From: JARFQH01 sp963825595
GTDB lineage: Bacteria > Desulfobacterota > Desulfobacteria > Desulfobacterales > SG8-13
DNA: 64,000 bases
Assembly (NCBI GenBank): GCA_963825595.1
Contig: CAWGUE010000013.1
Span: 124,001 to 188,000 of the forward strand
Direction of reading: 5' to 3'
This document shows positions 7,457 to 17,807 of the stretch, piece by piece. Every line of letters begins with the position of its first letter. The stretch's first letter is position 1. A model generated the notes under the pieces. It had not been told where the DNA came from, did not search any database, and was given only the letters and a program-made list of their open reading frames with translations. Both the position numbers and the translations under genes were made by a program.

Positions 7457-8070
7457 CTTGGTATTCTCTCGAATAGTGCTTTCAAAACGCAAACTCAAAC
7501 TATTGCTATCAAGCGAAACTTTTTAAAATTCCGAAACTACGAAGGTCAACCACAGCATATAATGGTTGGCCAATTTCATTATTATTGTGATTAGGTTGAT
7601 ATACTATAAAAATTTTAAAGCTGCACAAACCTGTACCTTATGCTACCCAAAAGTTTTGCCCTCCAGAATAAGATAGTGAAAGCCATATCATACCTCGGCT
7701 TCCTTGCCGTCAGCTCATGCCTGAATATTATGCGACATTCACTATGAAAATTTAACCCCATCGATCTGGACCTGTCTATGATATCCTACTTTTTGCTTAA
7801 AAGGGGGAAAGTGGGCCAGGGGGTATCAGGATATTGAGAGTTCAGTAAAAGCCAACCTACCGGCCAGCATTACTGTGGACAAACCACCGAACTTTCGGTT
7901 AGATTGGCCCAGCAAAATGATCCGACAAAAAATTTCGCCAAGACCATCAAGCGCTTTAGGGGGGCATGGAAACCGGGGAGGTCCCGGCGGTTTCAAACGG
8001 GTTCTGGCGCTGTACGATTGGAACGTCAAATCAATAACAGGCGAATAGGAAAGCAGGTATAAATCATCCA
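7457..8070. other. Long leader/intergenic region before the transporter
   Basis: About 610 bases without a convincing gene. GC content rises sharply from about 7.8 kb, marking the edge between the AT-rich accessory block and more typical DNA. Confidence 0.4.
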
Positions 8071-10638
8071 ATGAAAATCAACACTGACCAGTCTGGGAAG
8101 TCTCCGCCGGAACCGGCTCCAGGCACTCTGGGAACCTTTGCGGGGGTGTTCACCCCCAGCGTGCTGACGATCCTCGGCATCATTCTATTTATGCGCCTCG
8201 GTTTCGTGGTGGGCAGCGCCGGTCTGAAACGGGCGTTGTTTATCCTTTTGCTCGCCAACGGCATTTCCGTTTTAACTTCCCTGTCATTGTCGGCCATTGC
8301 GACCAACATCCGGGTCAAAGTCGGCGGGGTCTATTACCTGATTTCCAGGACCCTGGGGCTGGAATTCGGAGGCGCCATCGGCATCGTCATGTTCTTGGCC
8401 CAATCGATATCCATTGCCTTTTACTGCATCGGTTTCGGAGAAGTTCTGGCGGTCCTCCTGTCCGCCGATAACGTCAAGGTCTTCTCTCAAATCGTTGCGG
8501 GGGTTTCCGTTCTGGCGCTGTTCGTCTTTGCCTGGCTGGGAGCCGATTGGGCCACCCGGTTTCAATATGTGGTAATGGTCATTCTCGGTGCGGCCCTGAT
8601 GTCATTTTTCGTGGGCGGGCTGCTGAACTGGAATACCCCGCTGTTCCTTGAAAACTGGAGCGCTCCCGAAAAGCATCCCCCGTTTTGGGTGATCTTTGCC
8701 ATTTTTTTCCCTGCGGTAACTGGATTTACCCAGGGATCCAGCATGTCCGGCGATCTGAAAGATCCGGGAAAAAGCCTGCCTCTGGGCACTTTGTTGGCCG
8801 TAGGCATCTCGATCGCCGTGTATTTCGGTGCGTCCGTGCTTCTGGCCGGATCGATACCCAACACCGTTCTGACAAGCGATTACACGGCCATGAAACGGGT
8901 GTCCCTGGTGAGTTTCCTGATCGACGCGGGCGTCATCGCCGCCACCTTGTCGTCGGCCATGGCCTCATTTCTGGGGGCACCACGGATTCTTCAATCCCTT
9001 GCCGCCGATCGCATCTTCCCGTTTCTGGTACCCTTCTCCAAAGGCGCCGGTCCCACCAACAACCCGCGCAGAGCGGTTCTCCTTTCGCTGGTCATCGCTG
9101 CGGCGACGATCGGGCTGGGTCAGCTCAACATCATCGCTCCGGTGGTATCGATGTTCTTCCTGATCTCCTATGGTCTGCTCAATTACGCGACCTATTATGA
9201 GGCCCGTTCGGCCAGCCCCTCCTTCCGACCCCGGTTTCGATGGTACCACAGAAATGTCAGTCTTATCGGCGGGTTGGCCTGTCTCGGCGTCATGATGACC
9301 ATCGATGTCACGTCGGCGGCCGTTTCGACGGCCTTACTCTTTGCCATCTATCAATACCTCAAACGAACCTCGGGACCCGCCCGCTGGGCGGACAGCCAGC
9401 GCGCTTATCATCTCCAGCGGGTTCGAGAACATCTTCTGGCAGCCGATGCCGTTCCCGAGCACCCCCGCAGCTGGCGGCCGCATGTATTGTTGTTTTCCGA
9501 CGATTCTCACCGCCGTAAAAAACTCCTCGACTTTGCTTCCTGGGTTCAGGGACAAAGCGGATTCACGACGGCGGTCCGAATCCTTGAAGGACAAGGCGTC
9601 AAAACACTCAAAGAAAGAAATGAGGCGGAAGCCGAACTGCGGAAAGACATTCAGGAACACGGGATCTCCGCATTTCCTCTGGTGATCGTGGCACCGGATA
9701 TCTCGCTGGGCGTTTATTCCCTCATCCAGGCTTTCGGTGTCGGACCCCTCAAAGCCAACACCACCCTGTTGAATTGGATGGAACAGACCCCTTCGGAAGA
9801 CCTTGAAGGGCGCGAAAACCGGTTTGGCCGAAACCTGCGCATCGCCTATTCCCTCGGGCGCAACATCGTGATCCTGGATGCCAAGCAGAACGCTTGGGAG
9901 ACCTTGAAAGAGGTTCCCCCGGAAGGCCGCAGAATCGATGTCTGGTGGTGGGGGGATGCCACCAGCCAGCTGATGCTCCTCTTTGCGTATCTGATGACCC
10001 GGAGCAAAGAATGGGAAGGCGCCACGATCCGGCTGCTGGCGGTCTGCCCGACACCGGAATCCGATGAAACCGTTCAGGACATTCGCAATGTGCTCGCTGA
10101 TGTCCGGATCGACGCGGAACCGGAAGTGGTCGTCCAACCGAGTGCCGCGGTCGTAATTTCCTACTCGGGCGACGCGTCGCTCGTGTTTCTTCCGTTCCGC
10201 TTCAAGGGGAGTCGGATCTCAGACCCCTTCGACGGTTCATTTGAAGACCTGCTTCCCCACCTGCCCGCTGTCGTGTTGGTCCTCGCGGGTGAAGACATCG
10301 ACCTGGACGCCGAACCGGAGCAGGGCAAAGCCTCAGAAATGGCCGCCGCCGTGGACGCCGCCGCCGATTCCCGCAAAAAAGCCCTTGATAAAGAGAAAGC
10401 GGCCGAGAAAGCGGCCGACGAGGCGGACAAGAAGATTCGGAAGGTGGAAGCGGCCGAGAAGTTCGATAAGGATCAGAAGGATCTCGAGGCGCTCAAAGCC
10501 GAAGCCGATGCAGCCGCAAAACAGGCCCAAAAAGCTGCCCGCAAGGCAGCCAAGGCGGCGGCGAAGGCCGAAGACGCGGCGCGGGAAGCCGAAGCGTCCG
10601 GCGCCCAACTTCCGGATGCCGGGAAAAATTCCACTTAA
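8071..10638 (+). CDS. SLC12-like amino acid/cation-chloride transporter with Ala/Lys-rich tail
   Basis: An 855-residue integral membrane protein of the APC superfamily. The N-terminal part matches the SLC12 (Na-K-Cl cotransporter-like) core: GTFAGVFTPSVLTILGIILFMRLG, about 11-12 membrane segments over residues 20-430, and the conserved unwound GFTQGSSMSGDLKDPGKSLP stretch after TM5. Residues about 460-755 form a soluble cytoplasmic domain similar in position to the SLC12 C-terminal domain. Residues about 755-850 are a highly charged Ala/Lys/Glu-rich heptad region, predicted to be a long helix or coiled coil and not typical of the family. Substrate cannot be told from sequence. It stands alone, without an obvious operon partner. 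Confidence 0.85.
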   Translation: MKINTDQSGKSPPEPAPGTLGTFAGVFTPSVLTILGIILFMRLGFVVGSAGLKRALFILLLANGISVLTSLSLSAIATNIRVKVGGVYYLISRTLGLEFGGAIGIVMFLAQSISIAFYCIGFGEVLAVLLSADNVKVFSQIVAGVSVLALFVFAWLGADWATRFQYVVMVILGAALMSFFVGGLLNWNTPLFLENWSAPEKHPPFWVIFAIFFPAVTGFTQGSSMSGDLKDPGKSLPLGTLLAVGISIAVYFGASVLLAGSIPNTVLTSDYTAMKRVSLVSFLIDAGVIAATLSSAMASFLGAPRILQSLAADRIFPFLVPFSKGAGPTNNPRRAVLLSLVIAAATIGLGQLNIIAPVVSMFFLISYGLLNYATYYEARSASPSFRPRFRWYHRNVSLIGGLACLGVMMTIDVTSAAVSTALLFAIYQYLKRTSGPARWADSQRAYHLQRVREHLLAADAVPEHPRSWRPHVLLFSDDSHRRKKLLDFASWVQGQSGFTTAVRILEGQGVKTLKERNEAEAELRKDIQEHGISAFPLVIVAPDISLGVYSLIQAFGVGPLKANTTLLNWMEQTPSEDLEGRENRFGRNLRIAYSLGRNIVILDAKQNAWETLKEVPPEGRRIDVWWWGDATSQLMLLFAYLMTRSKEWEGATIRLLAVCPTPESDETVQDIRNVLADVRIDAEPEVVVQPSAAVVISYSGDASLVFLPFRFKGSRISDPFDGSFEDLLPHLPAVVLVLAGEDIDLDAEPEQGKASEMAAAVDAAADSRKKALDKEKAAEKAADEADKKIRKVEAAEKFDKDQKDLEALKAEADAAAKQAQKAARKAAKAAAKAEDAAREAEASGAQLPDAGKNST

Positions 10639-11219
10639 CGCGCCCCGCCGACGGCTCACTTCCATCGAGGGCAAGGCGTCTTTATCTTCCCATTATTTCA
10701 ATCGATTTTATCGTGTATATGTTGAATTGTCGTTTTGAGAATGAATCAACATAGTCTGAGCATCAATTCACAGAGTACATTCGGCATGTTCTTCGATATG
10801 CGCTATGTGGCCCGGCTGCCGGTGGTCCTTCCTCTGTTTGGCTTAGATTATCGCATCCGGGAACGCTAAAAGCCAACCTGGCAGTCCTCCCCGCAATTTC
10901 CCTTTGACCTTGCACCGAATCTCGTCATATGATCCCATTTTCGAGATATCAGTCCGTTGCATGATTTTAACTGGACCGGTGTGCATCTGTCGATGGGAAC
11001 CGGCCGACCTTCCGATGCAACGTCTGCTTGAATGTTCAGTTATCACCCTATTGCCGGAGTCCCAACATGCGCGCCTTTAGCGTCATTCGAAAGCTTCAAG
11101 CCGTATTGTTAACGGCTGTCCAGAGGCACCGCTGCCGCATCGGTCAACTAAAGATTTGCCACAATGCGTGCCGCCTGGCTTTCGTGCGTTCGGTGACCTG
11201 TTTACCGAGAGCGGGATTC
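10639..11219. other. Intergenic region
   Basis: Nothing recognised. The stretch from 11028 is in frame with the next gene and could be translated if an earlier start is used; ATG at 11067 has GGAG eight bases upstream. Confidence 0.35.
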
Positions 11220-12899
11220 ATGAAATTGGTAGTGTTTGGCATGGTGATGGCGGGCGGTCAAGTATTTGGCCAGGAATTATCAGCCCCGGGCCCCGTGAGG
11301 ATACTGGAAGAGGAATCAGGACTTAGCGGTTCCGGGACAAGCACGTCACCGGAGTCAGCCGCCCACCAGGAAGCGATACGGACTGATGGAAAAATACCCG
11401 AGGATTTCGTTTCATCGATTAGCGAAATTTACTGCCGATTAAAATCGACAAACAATAGAAGTGCGATTGAAGAGTTGCTCTCCAGTCTTTCCCGGTTTTC
11501 AGACACCTATACCGATGACCTGCCCAGTTTACTGGAGCGTAAAACAATTCGGGTGTTGATAACAAGTTCCCCAACGAACTTTTTTGTATCGGGGGGCCGG
11601 ATATACGGCTTCGAATACAGTTTGCTCAAAGAATACGAACGGTTTTTGAGCCGAAATAAAACCCCAAGCGATCTGAAAACGGTTGTCGAGTTTATTCCGG
11701 TATGGGAAGAGCTGCTCATCCCCAGCCTCGTCAAAGGGTTGGGAGACATTGTGGCGGCCGGTTTGGTCGTCACGGAAGGAAGTAACCCGAATTTCGAATT
11801 TTCCGATCCTTACCTCAGCGGTGTCAGCGAGGTGCTAGTGAGCAGCGCAGACGTCGCGCCGATTCAAAATCTGCATGATATTGCCGGCAAACAAATTTAC
11901 GTGCGGCGGGTCAGAAGCCACTATGAAAGTCTTGGGCGATTGAATGAACAATTGAAATCCCAGGGTTTGGCACCGGTCTCAATCATAAAGGCAGAGGATT
12001 ATGTGACCAGTGAAGATATTCTGGAGATGCTCAACGCCGGGATCATCAGCCTCAGTGTCATTGAAAGCCATCTGGCTGAGTTGTGGTCGGTTGTTTTGCC
12101 CAACTTGAGAGTCCATGATCAGTTGCCGCTTCGCCAGGGGGCGGCGTTGGCGTGGATAGTTCGCAAGAGCAACCCGTTGCTCAAAGAAAGCTTGAATGAG
12201 TTTGTCAAGGATCACAAGAAAGGAACGCTCTTGGGCAATATTTATTTCAACCGCTACTTCAAGGATACGAAATGGATTACCAACCCTCTCGATACAGACA
12301 GCCGAGAGAAATCCTTTCGCTATGCCCCGCTGTTCAAGAAGTACGGCGCCGAATACAACATCGACTGGATGCTTCTTTCGGCGCTGGGTTACCAAGAGTC
12401 GCTCTTGGAACATAACCGCCGGTCCCCCAAGGGGGCCGTCGGCATCATGCAGATTATGCCGTCTACGGCAATGGACCCACGCGTAAACATTGCCGATTTT
12501 CACCTGATAGAAAAGAACATTCACGCAGGGGCGAAATACCTCGCCCTGCTGCGCGACACCTACTTCAACGATTCTGAAATGGAACCGATCGTCCGCCTCC
12601 GCTATGCGCTGGCGGCTTATAATGCCGGGCCGGCCAATGTCATTCGCGCGCGTGCACTGGCGGCGGAAATGGGTTATGACCCCAACCGGTGGTTTCTCCA
12701 CGGCGAGATTGGCGCGCTAAAATTGATCGGGCAGGAGACCGTGCGGTACGTCAGCAATGTCAATAAATTCTATCTCGCTTACAGCCTCGCCGACACACTG
12801 GACTGTCTAAAAGATAAAGAGTCCGAGAATTTTAACTCTGGCCCGTCAATAGGTTTTGGCACATCGGATAGGGAAAAATGGGAGTCGCCAACGCACTGA
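11220..12899 (+). CDS. MltF-like periplasmic lytic transglycosylase (SBP3-SLT fusion)
   Basis: The domain order is signal peptide, a solute-binding family 3 domain (about 100-340 residues into the protein) and a C-terminal SLT/GH23 domain. The SLT domain has the catalytic glutamate in LLSALGYQESLL, followed by GAVGIMQIMPST and the ALAAYNAGPANV block. MltF-type enzymes cut the MurNAc-GlcNAc bond of peptidoglycan in the periplasm, and the SBP-like domain binds muropeptides as an allosteric regulator. The ATG chosen here gives a compact signal peptide ending near VFGQ. An in-frame ATG at 11067 has the better ribosome site but would bury the signal behind about 50 basic residues, so the start is open. 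No operon partners. Confidence 0.85.
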   Translation: MKLVVFGMVMAGGQVFGQELSAPGPVRILEEESGLSGSGTSTSPESAAHQEAIRTDGKIPEDFVSSISEIYCRLKSTNNRSAIEELLSSLSRFSDTYTDDLPSLLERKTIRVLITSSPTNFFVSGGRIYGFEYSLLKEYERFLSRNKTPSDLKTVVEFIPVWEELLIPSLVKGLGDIVAAGLVVTEGSNPNFEFSDPYLSGVSEVLVSSADVAPIQNLHDIAGKQIYVRRVRSHYESLGRLNEQLKSQGLAPVSIIKAEDYVTSEDILEMLNAGIISLSVIESHLAELWSVVLPNLRVHDQLPLRQGAALAWIVRKSNPLLKESLNEFVKDHKKGTLLGNIYFNRYFKDTKWITNPLDTDSREKSFRYAPLFKKYGAEYNIDWMLLSALGYQESLLEHNRRSPKGAVGIMQIMPSTAMDPRVNIADFHLIEKNIHAGAKYLALLRDTYFNDSEMEPIVRLRYALAAYNAGPANVIRARALAAEMGYDPNRWFLHGEIGALKLIGQETVRYVSNVNKFYLAYSLADTLDCLKDKESENFNSGPSIGFGTSDREKWESPTH

Positions 12900-13136
12900 A
12901 ACGACTTTGATTCATTTCACGTCGAGTAGGGCGGCTTGTCCGGTGAAAGTGTAAACGTTTAATCGGCCTCTTTTTGGGGGCTGAAAGAGTGCAACGATGC
13001 AGATCGCAATGACGGTGGTTCAAGGGTTCTCAAACGGTTGAATGGTCCGGCGGCTGCGGTCGACACCGGCGGCGATCTTCTTTGCTCCGAAAAAAATGGT
13101 ATCAGAGCGCGTCGCATAGTCCCGGATACAATCCTC

Positions 13137-13454
13137 TTATTCGACCGGCTCTCCGGACGCCACCCAGGCCTTGATGCCGCCTTCAAGAAACGCGACGTTG
13201 TGACCTTCCTGTCCGAGGCGCTCGGCGACGGATTGGCTTACTGAGCCGCCCTTGACGCAATAAGCAATGATTTGTCGCCCGACGGAGAGTTCCGTGCTCC
13301 ATTCATTTATCATTTCCGGATCACGCCACACAGCACCACTGATTTTTTTCGGCGATATGACATAATCTGATTTACGTCGAACGTCGAGGAGGACCGGCGC
13401 AAAAGGGCTCTTCAGTAGTTTCTTCAGGCTTGTGATATCGATCGAGTCTGTCAT
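13137..13454 (-). CDS. Rhodanese-domain protein
   Basis: A single 105-residue rhodanese homology domain with the active-site loop AYC66VKGGSVS, which carries a persulfide on the cysteine. The CH2A-like LLDVRRKSDY and the terminal LEGGIKAW helix are in their usual places. It transfers sulfane sulfur in the cytoplasm; the acceptor is unknown. AAAGGAAAA precedes the ATG. It lies 41 bases behind an MFS gene on the same strand, so the two likely form an operon. The pairing may point to export or uptake of a sulfur or cyanide-type compound, which is speculation. Confidence 0.9.
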   Translation of the reverse strand: MTDSIDITSLKKLLKSPFAPVLLDVRRKSDYVISPKKISGAVWRDPEMINEWSTELSVGRQIIAYCVKGGSVSQSVAERLGQEGHNVAFLEGGIKAWVASGEPVE

Positions 13455-13495
13455 TTTGTTTTTCCTTTATATTCCTTATCTAATTGATTCTTGTT

Positions 13496-14746
13496 TTACT
13501 TTGCGGGAGTCTGAATATCGCGACCGAAGATCACGAACCCAAGGGTCCCGATCACACCGAAGACAAATGCCACTGTTAAATTGACTTCGGGGCTGATTTG
13601 CCATAGAAATGCGCCGCCGAAGGCGGCCACAGACACGAATACATCTCTGATCAGGTAATACAGGCCGAACATTCCCGCTCTGCAGCTGTCCGGTGCCAGG
13701 TCCATAATCAGTGCCTTGCGGGTTGGCTCGCCGAATTCCTTTAATCCTCTCAGGATAAATGCCGGTACCAGCCATTCAAAAGACTGGCAGTACATGAGAA
13801 CCAGCGGAAAGAGGGTGAAGAAGATGAAAGTGATCGTTACGAACGGTTTTTTGGCCGATCGATCGGCCAGGTACGCCACCGGTATGTAGACCAGCACCGC
13901 CGTGAGCATCTCGATGCTCGTGAGCAGTCCAAACTGGATAGCGGAAACCGGATAGGTAATTGCCTTCATACACCAGATGACGACAAAAGCGTATGGAATC
14001 TGTTCGCAGAACCGTATGAGTATGTCAGAGACCAACAGGTTTTTCATGGCCGGACGCATTTGTCGTAGAAGTTTGAAAGGGTTTTTTTCCGGTGTCAGAC
14101 GGCAATGATCACTGGAAGATCCATCCTCGCGGCGAGGCTCATCCTCGATCAGCCGCTGCTGCAGCACCAGTGCGACGGCCGCCATTGCGGTTGCCGCCAC
14201 AAATGCGAATCGGACTCCATCGCGTTCGCCCCAGATACTGATGAATATTCCGCCCAATAGCGGCCCCAAGGCCATGGGGATGCGCCGCACCAGGGAGTGC
14301 ATGCTGACTCCCATGGTGCGTTTGTTTTGGGGCAGCACTTTGAAGATCAAACTCATGGTGGCCGGCAGCGATATGGCCGACCAGGAGATAAAGAGCACGG
14401 CCCCGGCAAGTACCGCCTGCCAGGCAGGGACCAGTATGACGACCCCGAAACCGGCCATGGCGACCAGATTGAAGATGATGAGTGATCGTTTGGTGCCGAC
14501 CCGGTCTGAAAGATAACCGCCGGGGAAGGAGTAGAGTGCCGACAACAGGTTGTCCATCGCGTTGAGCACACCGATGGAAAGTATGCCCCCGCCAAGGGCC
14601 ATCAGGTAGATGGGCAGAAAGCGTTCAGCCATTCGTTCGCCCATACCGACCAGGACCACCATAACGAGGACACCGACCGTACTGCGCTGAAGCGCTAGAA
14701 AACCAGTAATTCGATTTACTTTGGGGAGCGGGCTTCGTTGGGTCAT
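13496..14746 (-). CDS. Major facilitator superfamily transporter
   Basis: A 416-residue membrane protein with about 12 hydrophobic segments in two six-helix halves. The MFS loop 2-3 motif appears as GGYLSDRVGTKRS (about residue 76), with the equivalent AYLADRSAKKP in the second half. A charged linker of about 25 residues (EDEPRREDGSSSD) separates the halves. It would move a small solute across the inner membrane by proton coupling. The substrate is not predictable, although the general layout fits drug or metabolite efflux. The rhodanese gene follows 41 bases downstream. Confidence 0.88.
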   Translation of the reverse strand: MTQRSPLPKVNRITGFLALQRSTVGVLVMVVLVGMGERMAERFLPIYLMALGGGILSIGVLNAMDNLLSALYSFPGGYLSDRVGTKRSLIIFNLVAMAGFGVVILVPAWQAVLAGAVLFISWSAISLPATMSLIFKVLPQNKRTMGVSMHSLVRRIPMALGPLLGGIFISIWGERDGVRFAFVAATAMAAVALVLQQRLIEDEPRREDGSSSDHCRLTPEKNPFKLLRQMRPAMKNLLVSDILIRFCEQIPYAFVVIWCMKAITYPVSAIQFGLLTSIEMLTAVLVYIPVAYLADRSAKKPFVTITFIFFTLFPLVLMYCQSFEWLVPAFILRGLKEFGEPTRKALIMDLAPDSCRAGMFGLYYLIRDVFVSVAAFGGAFLWQISPEVNLTVAFVFGVIGTLGFVIFGRDIQTPAK

Positions 14747-14914
14747 CTAGCGGAGTCGTTAGGTTTTGCCGGCACGATCTCTGGCAAAGGTGACGGCGGG
14801 GTAAACACGAAGAATCTTTCCGATAGGATTTTATGCACCGGCTGAATCGCTGTAAACCATTCTACCACCCTGGCCGACGACTAACTCCAGCGCCGAAAAC
14901 GTTTCTTATCTTAT

Positions 14915-15976
14915 TCACGGCATACGGTAGACCATGGAGTTTATATTCATCCCGGCCCCTACCGATGCGAAAACGACGATATCGCCGGTATTCAGCCGGT
15001 GGTTGTCCAAATGACCTCTTTTGACCAGGTCAAACAGTGTCGGCAAGGTGGCCACAGAGCTGTTTCCAGCCCATGAAATCATCATCGGCATGATATCGGG
15101 GGGAATATCCGACTTGTTGTACAACTTGAACAGCCTTTTCAATATGGCCTCATCCATTTTTTCATTTGCCTGGTGAATAAGCACCTTTTTGACATCGTCG
15201 ATGTCTACTCCGGATTTCACGAGATTATTCTTAACGACTTCAGGAACCTTTCGTACCGCATATTTGTATATCTCATGGCCGTGCATTTTAATGAACAGTT
15301 CATTGCCATGGTGATTTCTATTATGGGATTTACCGGCCCACAGGAGATACGCTTCATCAATTGTGTCCGAGCGGGTGATATGCGACAGGACTCCCACTTC
15401 TTTATCGGTTGCTTCGAGCAGGGTTGCACCGGCGCCATCGCCATATATCATGCTGTCGATATCATGAGGATCAGATACCCTTGAAAGGATTTCGGCCCCA
15501 ATGACGAGGATGCGTTTGGCATCTCCTGATCGAATGAAATAGTCGGCCGTAATGATGGCCTGCAACCAGCCTGGACACCCGAAAGGCAGATCAAAAGCGA
15601 CGGTGTAAGGGTTCTGTATTTCCAGTTTGTGTTTCACACGGGCGGCTATGGTCGGAACCATGTCCACTCGGATATTTTTCGCGTCAACGTCGCCAAAATT
15701 TTGGGCAACGATAATGTAATCAAGGCTTTCTCTGTCAAAACCTTCGAGGGCCTTTTCTGCTGCCAAGTAAGCGATGTCTGAGGTCGTATGCTCGTCGGTT
15801 ACATATAACCGTTCTCTAATCCCGGTGATTTCATAAAGTTTTTTAATAATTTCGGGGTTGGGGCGGGTGAGTTTCTTGCCGTCCGCCCCATAGAACTCAT
15901 TACGCAGAAAATGCTCGTTGGTTATAGTGACCGTCGGCAAGTAACTGCCGGTTGCCGTAATTACGGAATTAGCCAT
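14915..15976 (-). CDS. FabH-like 3-oxoacyl-ACP synthase III
   Basis: A 353-residue thiolase-fold condensing enzyme with the KAS III catalytic triad: C134 in FGCPGW, H268 in IHQANEKM and N305 in WAGNSSVAT. Such enzymes condense an acyl-CoA with malonyl-ACP to start fatty acid or special acyl chains. The insertion-rich N-terminal half and the absence of neighbouring fab genes suggest a specialised member (for example PQS-, olefin- or polyketide-starter-type) and not the housekeeping FabH. It is a single gene, convergent with nothing nearby. Confidence 0.88.
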   Translation of the reverse strand: MANSVITATGSYLPTVTITNEHFLRNEFYGADGKKLTRPNPEIIKKLYEITGIRERLYVTDEHTTSDIAYLAAEKALEGFDRESLDYIIVAQNFGDVDAKNIRVDMVPTIAARVKHKLEIQNPYTVAFDLPFGCPGWLQAIITADYFIRSGDAKRILVIGAEILSRVSDPHDIDSMIYGDGAGATLLEATDKEVGVLSHITRSDTIDEAYLLWAGKSHNRNHHGNELFIKMHGHEIYKYAVRKVPEVVKNNLVKSGVDIDDVKKVLIHQANEKMDEAILKRLFKLYNKSDIPPDIMPMMISWAGNSSVATLPTLFDLVKRGHLDNHRLNTGDIVVFASVGAGMNINSMVYRMP

Positions 15977-16317
15977 TGTTCAATCTCTGCATCTAAATTG
16001 AAATTTATCGAAAGATAAATCTTTTTTCTTGTATCAGAATTTTATCGTTGGTTATTCTCGAAAATTATTCTAATAGTGCTTAAGGAGATGTTTGGGTTTA
16101 ATCAAAAACGATAGAAGTCGCTTCATAACCTCTTTATCAGCGGTTTTAACCTTTGAAAAGCGCCAAGATCGCTGCGCTAAAGCACGAAAACGCGGGCGAG
16201 GGCACTCAAATAGTTAAAGATTTCGCGCTTCGATTTGCCGAACGCATTTTGACAATGGTCTTCAGCATTGGTTAAAAGAGGTTTTGAAGCCAGTTCTCAG
16301 CATTCCGCATATTTAAA
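15977..16317. other. Divergent intergenic region
   Basis: About 340 AT-rich bases between the divergent FabH-like and PilZ genes; it should hold promoters for both. No clear motif stands out. Confidence 0.35.
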
Positions 16318-16803
16318 ATGATAGAATCGAATCTGATCGTCGCATCGTTGACCAAAAATAACCGAGCCTTGGTAGAATGTCCATATTGTGGCTACCAAAA
16401 GATAATCAATATATCAAAATATTTCAATAAATCCAATATACGAAAATTCGTATACAATTGTAAGTGCGGGAATATGTTCGGTGTCGTTTTAGAAACGCGC
16501 AGATATAAAAGAAACTACCTTGATATCGATGGAACAGTCATATACGACAAAAAAACAGGCAAACCAGAACAACACAAAATTATTATTAAAGATCTTTCGC
16601 GGTCAGGCATAAGGTTTGCCACTCAAGAGCCGGCACCTTTCAGGGTCGATGACGGCATTGTGGTCAGAATTCAATTCAACGATTTCCAAAGATCTTTTTT
16701 TACCAAAGAGGCGGTCATAAAGAATGTCAAGGGCTATGTTGTGAGGGCAGAATTTAAAATCCTCTGCGATCACATCGCGTTTACCTGTAAGATAGACGAA
16801 TGA
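16318..16803 (+). CDS. PilZ-domain protein with N-terminal zinc-ribbon-like region
   Basis: A 161-residue protein. Cysteines at 21, 24, 48 and 50 (CPYC...CKC) form a probable zinc-binding knuckle. A PilZ domain follows with RRYKR (61-65, the RxxxR c-di-GMP arm) and DLSRSG (92-97, the D/NxSxxG motif). Both halves of the c-di-GMP signature are present, so binding of the second messenger is likely. The stop overlaps the next ATG (ATGA), coupling it to a CBM9-like protein. It may act as a cytoplasmic c-di-GMP receptor controlling envelope or motility functions. Confidence 0.85.
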   Translation: MIESNLIVASLTKNNRALVECPYCGYQKIINISKYFNKSNIRKFVYNCKCGNMFGVVLETRRYKRNYLDIDGTVIYDKKTGKPEQHKIIIKDLSRSGIRFATQEPAPFRVDDGIVVRIQFNDFQRSFFTKEAVIKNVKGYVVRAEFKILCDHIAFTCKIDE

Positions 16804-17483
16804 AGAAAAACCATGTCTACGATATCTTTCCGGCCCGCCACCGACCTGAGGTGATGGGGCGCTGGGATGGGGCCGCTTGGCACAGGGTGCCGACTTTGAG
16901 GATCGCAAATTTCCGGGTCGAAAGCAGTAGCCATCGGCCCTGGACCACTGTCAAATTGCTTCACTCGTCCGACGGGCTACACGGATTGTTCATGGTTCGA
17001 GACAGATATATCCGCTGTATCCGCAACCGATTCCAGGACCAAGTCTATAAAGACAGCTGTGTAGAATTTTTCGCACAACCCAAACCCGGACGAGGATATT
17101 TCAATTTTGAGTTCAACTGCGGTGGAACAATGCTGGCCACCTACATTGTTAATCCAACGCGCGTTAAATCCGGGTTTAAAGATTTTACGCCTTTAAGCCT
17201 GGAAGATGCAAGGCAGGTACAAATTTTTCATTCCTTACCCGAGGTGATAGACCCGGAAATACCTGACGAAACCCTATGGTTTGTCGAGTTCTGCATCCCA
17301 TATACCCTGTTTGAAAAATATGTGGGCCCCACTGCACCAGTTGTCGGGCAAACCTGGCGGGCAAATTTCTATAAATGCGCTGATGAGTCTTCCCATCCCC
17401 ATTGGGCGGCCTGGGCTCCGGTTGATGAGATGAATTTCCATTTGCCGCGATGCTTCGGCCACCTTCATTTTCTGAAGCGATAA
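16800..17483 (+). CDS. CBM9-like carbohydrate-binding protein
   Basis: A 227-residue protein resembling family 9 carbohydrate-binding modules and their stand-alone relatives. Evidence is the KDSCVEFFAQP stretch followed by YFNFEFNCGGTML, with aromatic-rich beta strands and a closing FHLPRCFGHLHF. No signal peptide is evident; the protein begins directly with a charged segment. It is translationally coupled to the PilZ gene through an ATGA overlap, so the two probably act together. The bound ligand is unknown. The family call rests on the central motif and overall pattern. Confidence 0.7.
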   Translation: MKKNHVYDIFPARHRPEVMGRWDGAAWHRVPTLRIANFRVESSSHRPWTTVKLLHSSDGLHGLFMVRDRYIRCIRNRFQDQVYKDSCVEFFAQPKPGRGYFNFEFNCGGTMLATYIVNPTRVKSGFKDFTPLSLEDARQVQIFHSLPEVIDPEIPDETLWFVEFCIPYTLFEKYVGPTAPVVGQTWRANFYKCADESSHPHWAAWAPVDEMNFHLPRCFGHLHFLKR

Positions 17484-17807
17484 TGTTTTGGTCGGACAGG
17501 TTATTATCATACCGGTCTGTACAAAACTGGCGGCAAGGCCCAAATCCTCGGGCAAATTATTACTTGACATGCCCGGCCTCCCTGTAGTTTACAGCAAATT
17601 GTACATCCCGCCGGATATCAAGCCGATGTTACAGGAGTATCGAATCATTCGCAGGTGTATTCTCACGTTTTTGGATAAATACGGCCCGTGGCTGCAAAAG
17701 CACCGAGTCTGTTGCACATTCAGCCGCAATTCCTGCTCTGATTAAATAATCAGGTTGATTCCTTTATCTATCGATAAGCTGTCGCAGGAAAAAGTGGGGA
17801 AGAGATA

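Noticed and set aside
17488..17745. 85-codon frame after the CBM9-like gene
   Set aside because: No ribosome site, no family pattern and an irregular residue composition; may be chance.
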